This document shows, piece by piece, positions 60,996 through 64,000 of a DNA stretch of 64,000 bases (positions are counted from its first letter, which is position 1; every line of letters starts with the position of its first letter). This DNA comes from Oceanimonas sp052119705. GTDB lineage: Bacteria > Pseudomonadota > Gammaproteobacteria > Enterobacterales > Aeromonadaceae. The stretch covers positions 65,388-129,387 of the forward strand of contig NZ_JBGQOP010000008.1 of the NCBI RefSeq assembly GCF_052119705.1, read 5' to 3'. The position numbers and the translations under genes are program-made. Under the pieces are notes generated by a model. That model was given only the letters and a program-made list of their open reading frames with translations. It did no database searches and had not been told where the DNA came from.

Positions 60996-61486
60996 GCTTG
61001 TGCCCTCGGATCGGGATTGGCCAGTACAGTCTCGGTTTGCTGTTGGCGAAATGCTTCTAGGCGCTCGGCTAAGGCGGCGTCGTTATTGGCTAACATCTGG
61101 CAAGCCAGCAAGCCCGCGTTAAAGGCCCCCGCTTCACCTATGGCCAACGTGCCCACGGCCACGCCTTTGGGCATTTGCGCGATAGACAATAAGCTGTCCA
61201 TGCCATTAAGGGCTCGGCTTTGCACCGGTACACCTAACACGGGCAAGCGAGTTTTAGAGGCGACCATGCCCGGCAAGTGCGCTGCACCACCGGCGCCGGC
61301 AATAATCACTTCAAAACCGCGCCCTACTGCTTCTGCGCTAAAAGACATCAAACGGTCAGGCGTGCGGTGCGCCGACACCACTTCCACTTCGTAAGGCACC
61401 TGCAATAAATCCATAATCTCTGCGGCGCCTTGCATGGTGGGCCAATCGCTTTTTGAGCCCATGATGACGGCAACTTTTGCTTGCAT
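60992..61486 (-). CDS. purE: N5-CAIR mutase PurE
   Basis: Rearranges N5-CAIR to CAIR. 164 aa, class I PurE: VAVIMGSKSDWPTM (residues 5-18), SAHRTPDRL at 39-47 with the catalytic His, and AGAGGAAHLPGMVAS. No textbook PurR box was recognised in the 485 bases upstream. First gene of purE-purK. Confidence 0.97.
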   Translation of the reverse strand: MQAKVAVIMGSKSDWPTMQGAAEIMDLLQVPYEVEVVSAHRTPDRLMSFSAEAVGRGFEVIIAGAGGAAHLPGMVASKTRLPVLGVPVQSRALNGMDSLLSIAQMPKGVAVGTLAIGEAGAFNAGLLACQMLANNDAALAERLEAFRQQQTETVLANPDPRAQA

Positions 61487-61971
61487 GACTACTCCTGGTT
61501 AACAAGGTTTTAGGCGGTTGATTACTGCGTTAAGCACAGCACAAACTCGCTCAGCATTTCGGTGGTTCTGGGGGGTGCGCAATTATAGCGAAACGGGACT
61601 TTGTCGGCTAGTGAAGTAACCCAGATTCTGGGGCTGGCTAGACAAAACCTGAGCTTGGGGTTAGGATAACTGCTTGTTTTTATAGATGAGTGCAGTTGAA
61701 TCCCGTAATAGGAGGTGTCCCCGCCATGTTTGGTTTCATTGAAGCTTTGCCCTAAGTTACGACCTTTTGTGTCGTCGACCGCACATCACTCTGCGCTCAC
61801 CAACCTCTCTAGCTTTTAATTTTAATATCGTTTATTAGCGCTTTTTCGCGTCCGTTGTCGCAAGCCTAGTCGTCTTTACTTACGCCACATTTATGACACT
61901 GCAGTTGCCTAAACCGCCACTGTAGCCGCGCGTTTGCCCCTGTTATTCACGAGTGCTCACTCGCTTGAATC
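61487..61971. promoter_or_regulatory. purE / symporter divergent region
   Basis: 485 bases without a gene. No repeat, riboswitch or recognised operator was seen by eye. Only ordinary AT-rich stretches that could hold the two promoters are present. Confidence 0.4.
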
Positions 61972-63693
61972 ATGGAGATGATTTTGGAACTCTATCAATT
62001 TTCTAGCAGCACAGTGTTGCTGTTGCTGGCCGCCTTTTACGGCGGCACCTACTTTTTAACCACCCTTATTAAAAAAGACAATGAAGATACAGATGCCTTT
62101 ATGGTGTCCAATCAACGCATCGGTTATGGCATGGGGGCGGCCAGCATGACCGCCACTTGGATTTGGGCCGCCTCTTTTTACGCCGCAGCTACCTCTGGCT
62201 ATAAATACGGTATCTCAGGGCCTTTGCATTATGGCCTGTGGGGCGCGCTGATGATTTTATTCATCTATCCCTTTGGTCGTCGCTTTCGAGCCTTGGCCCC
62301 TAAGGCCCACACCTTAGGCGAGCTTATTCATGCGCGCCACGGTTCATCTAGCCAGCTGATTTTAGCCTTCTCTAATATCTTGGGCAGCATCATCAGTTTA
62401 ATGGTGAACTTTACCGCCGCCGGTGCTTTGGTGGCCGTGCTCTCTCCCTTGTCATTTCAAACTGGGATAGTGATTGCTGGGTTTGGTGTGCTCAGTTACA
62501 CGCTATGGTCGGGCTTTAGGGCCTCGGTGTTTACCGACTTTGCACAACTGATAGCTCTGATGGGCATCGCCATTGTTATTATTCCTGCGGTGCTGTTTGC
62601 CATGGGTGGCCCAAGCGTCATGCTGGAAGGTTTTAGTAATATGAGCTCGGAGCAGGTGGATTTGTTCTCGATGGATGCCATCTTAAACCAAGGAGCGCCC
62701 TTCTTTATTGCGGTGCTGGCTTATGCCATCGGTAACCAGACTATTTCTCAGCGCTTGTTTGCGGTGAATGAAAAGCACATTAAATCGACCTTCTTAACTG
62801 CCACTCTCGGTTACGGCGCCATCGTCATTGGTTTGGGTATGATAGGATTAATGGCCTTAACCTTGGGCGTACAGCCGCTTAATGGGGAAGAAAACAACCT
62901 GATCCCACAAATGGTGTCGTCCTACTTGCCGCCGTTTTTCATCGGCTTATTCTTTATCTTGGTGATTGGCTCTTTGTCTTCCACCGCCGACTCGGACTTA
63001 TCGGCGCTGTCTGCCATCGTCATGGCCGACGTGTACGGTAAGAATCTGGCCCGTGGCACAGTCGACCCCAAACGCATGCTGTTTATAGGCCGCATGACCA
63101 TGGTGGCCGCCACCATGATCGGTATCATCTTGGCCAGCTACTCCTTTGATATCTTGGTAATGCTGGTGTTTGTGGGTGCCTTATGGGGAGCCATAGTGTT
63201 CCCGGTCATTGCCAGCTGCTATTGGGACAGGATCACCAACCTCGCCTTTACCAGTGCGGTAGTGGTCGGCTTAGTGTTGTTCTTGGTGGCACGATCAAAG
63301 CTGTTCCCCATGGTGGGTACGGTAGCATTGGGCTTTGAATTGCTGGCCTGTATTGGCGCTGGCGTGGTGATCGGCTTGATGGCCTTTGGCTTTTTCGGCA
63401 AGTGGGCAGGCTTTGTGGCCGGCACCCTCGCCGCCTTGGCCATGACCTATTTCGCGACCGGCTTCTTACGTGAATACACGGTATTGCTCTCATCACTGGT
63501 GGCTTACGGCTCCAGTACTTTAGTGTGTGTGGTGGTCAGTTTGTTTAATCAAGAGCGCTTTGATTTTGACTTAATCGCCAAGCGCGTGGGGCATTACGAT
63601 AATCGTAATGACGTACTGTCCAAGGCCAAACAAGGCCAGCGCCCCGCACATGCTAAGGCGACTCACGCAGCTCAAACTTCTCACTCAAGCTAA
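61972..63693 (+). CDS. Sodium:solute symporter family protein
   Basis: SSS (SLC5-like) transporter, 573 aa from ATG 61972. A TTG at 61984 (giving MELYQFSSST) is an equally plausible start because GGAG sits six bases before it. About 13 TM helices are visible. GSLSSTADSDLSALSAIVMADVYGK is the conserved SSS signature region with sodium-site serines, and GNQTISQRLFAVNE is also typical. Substrate unknown. The 43-aa gene downstream is a dedicated small subunit of this transporter type, as in urea/carboxylate-like SSS systems. Confidence 0.88.
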   Translation: MEMILELYQFSSSTVLLLLAAFYGGTYFLTTLIKKDNEDTDAFMVSNQRIGYGMGAASMTATWIWAASFYAAATSGYKYGISGPLHYGLWGALMILFIYPFGRRFRALAPKAHTLGELIHARHGSSSQLILAFSNILGSIISLMVNFTAAGALVAVLSPLSFQTGIVIAGFGVLSYTLWSGFRASVFTDFAQLIALMGIAIVIIPAVLFAMGGPSVMLEGFSNMSSEQVDLFSMDAILNQGAPFFIAVLAYAIGNQTISQRLFAVNEKHIKSTFLTATLGYGAIVIGLGMIGLMALTLGVQPLNGEENNLIPQMVSSYLPPFFIGLFFILVIGSLSSTADSDLSALSAIVMADVYGKNLARGTVDPKRMLFIGRMTMVAATMIGIILASYSFDILVMLVFVGALWGAIVFPVIASCYWDRITNLAFTSAVVVGLVLFLVARSKLFPMVGTVALGFELLACIGAGVVIGLMAFGFFGKWAGFVAGTLAALAMTYFATGFLREYTVLLSSLVAYGSSTLVCVVVSLFNQERFDFDLIAKRVGHYDNRNDVLSKAKQGQRPAHAKATHAAQTSHSS

Positions 63694-63720
63694 TGGCCTA
63701 ATGGCTAATAAGGAGTCTTA

Positions 63721-63852
63721 ATGAACGAATTAACCTTAAGCGCCTATATTTTAGTGTGGCCTGCTCTGTCACTTTGGATATTGGTGGCGTTGTGTCGGGC
63801 GGTATTAAAAGACCTGCGACTGGCGAAAAAAGAAAAGCGCGGTTTAGTGTAA
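63721..63852 (+). CDS. Putative transporter small subunit, 43 aa
   Basis: MNELTLSAYILVWPALSLWI opens a single TM helix (about 5-27), followed by a basic tail KDLRLAKKEKRGLV. This size and layout match proteins annotated 'putative transporter small subunit', found directly after sodium:solute symporter genes. RBS TAAGGAGTCTTA. It starts 27 bases after the symporter stop and surely shares its transcript. Confidence 0.8.
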   Translation: MNELTLSAYILVWPALSLWILVALCRAVLKDLRLAKKEKRGLV

Positions 63853-63888
63853 GCCTAGCGTTAGGTGTAAGACGCAAACTGCAGTAAT

Positions 63889-63917
63889 AATAAGGCGAGC
63901 CTAGGGCTCGCCTTATT
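63889..63917. terminator. Bidirectional terminator
   Basis: AATAAGGCGAGC-CTAGG-GCTCGCCTTATT, perfect 12-bp stem between converging genes. Confidence 0.88.
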
Positions 63918-63946
63918 GTTTCCTGATTACTTATGAACCTCAGCCA

Positions 63947-64000
63947 TTATGCGCCCTGTTTCGGTTCGCCCTTTTGTAGCTGCCGGTCTGGCTCCAAGGT
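63947..64000 (-). CDS. C-terminal end of an unidentified gene (partial)
   Basis: An open frame enters from the right edge and ends with LEPDRQLQKGEPKQGA and TAA (63947-63949), next to a bidirectional terminator. Only 17 residues are visible, so neither family nor coding status is certain. Confidence 0.35.
   Translation of the reverse strand, partial: TLEPDRQLQKGEPKQGA

Noticed and set aside
61487..61700. PurR operator before purE
   Set aside because: Only weak partial matches to ACGCAAACGTTTGCGT were found.

Overview
The window is chromosomal DNA of a free-living, probably marine gammaproteobacterium. Gene order cmk-rpsA-ihfB-lapA-lapB, the PykA-type pyruvate kinase, YccA/YccS/TusE, YbaM, biosynthetic SpeA and the PpsA/PpsR pair point to the Aeromonadales side of the class. 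An Oceanisphaera/Oceanimonas-like genome is my best guess from gene content alone; no database was consulted. Nearly all of the DNA is ordinary core metabolism, with accessory material concentrated at about 22.9-23.6, 30.9-40.4 and 48.5-49.9 kb.

Layout. 1-7 kb: the ribosomal S1 / IHF / LPS-assembly operon on the minus strand, ribA, an SDR, a pseudouridine synthase and tRNA-Ser(UGA). 7-12 kb: yccA, yccS-tusE, grxD, sodB. 12-18 kb: pykA behind a perfect FNR-type box, fadE with a PsrA-like TetR regulator, and a 51-aa ybaM missed by length cut-offs. 18-25.5 kb: speA, an Rdx (SelW-like) protein, folE, moeA, then queC-queD-queE behind a preQ1-I riboswitch. A 343-bp IS4/Tn5-type MITE lies just downstream of queE. 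25.5-30.8 kb: ppsA/ppsR divergent pair and an NCS2 purine/uracil permease with repeated TGTATACA sites upstream.

30.9-40.4 kb is the most unusual stretch. A 616-bp MITE-like segment is followed by a tightly overlapping arsS / glycosyltransferase / glycosyltransferase / desaturase operon. Divergent from it is an isolated methylthioribose kinase, with a 99-nt four-helix element between the two. Next come a TVP38-flavin disulfide reductase fusion and a c-type cytochrome whose single haem domain is flanked by 20 cysteines in a six-residue NPC/SPC repeat. The cytochrome is paired with a His-rich DUF6969-type protein. ovoA (ovothiol) follows on the other strand. This neighbourhood of thiol-, metal- or metalloid-handling genes is the best candidate for an undescribed system.

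40.5-49 kb: ovoA, ppnP, an Asd-type sugar dehydrogenase, ytoQ, a secreted rhodanese fold lacking its catalytic Cys, cvrA and an HbpS-like protein. 49.2-49.9 kb holds what looks like a solitary integron cassette: a one-TM protein followed by an attC-like site, with GTTAT at both borders and no integrase in view. 50-64 kb: bluB and cobO (cobalamin salvage), a CLCA_X metalloprotease-like protein, DUF1328 and BON stress proteins, a bile-acid-symporter homologue with a divergent AraC regulator, a Cds1-like PLP enzyme, a secreted amidohydrolase, purEK, and a sodium:solute symporter with its 43-aa small subunit.

Intergenic spaces are rich in short degenerate tandem repeats and palindromes (17.83, 22.95, 38.6, 48.7, 57.85 kb). 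This looks like a genome-wide habit of the organism rather than a local event.
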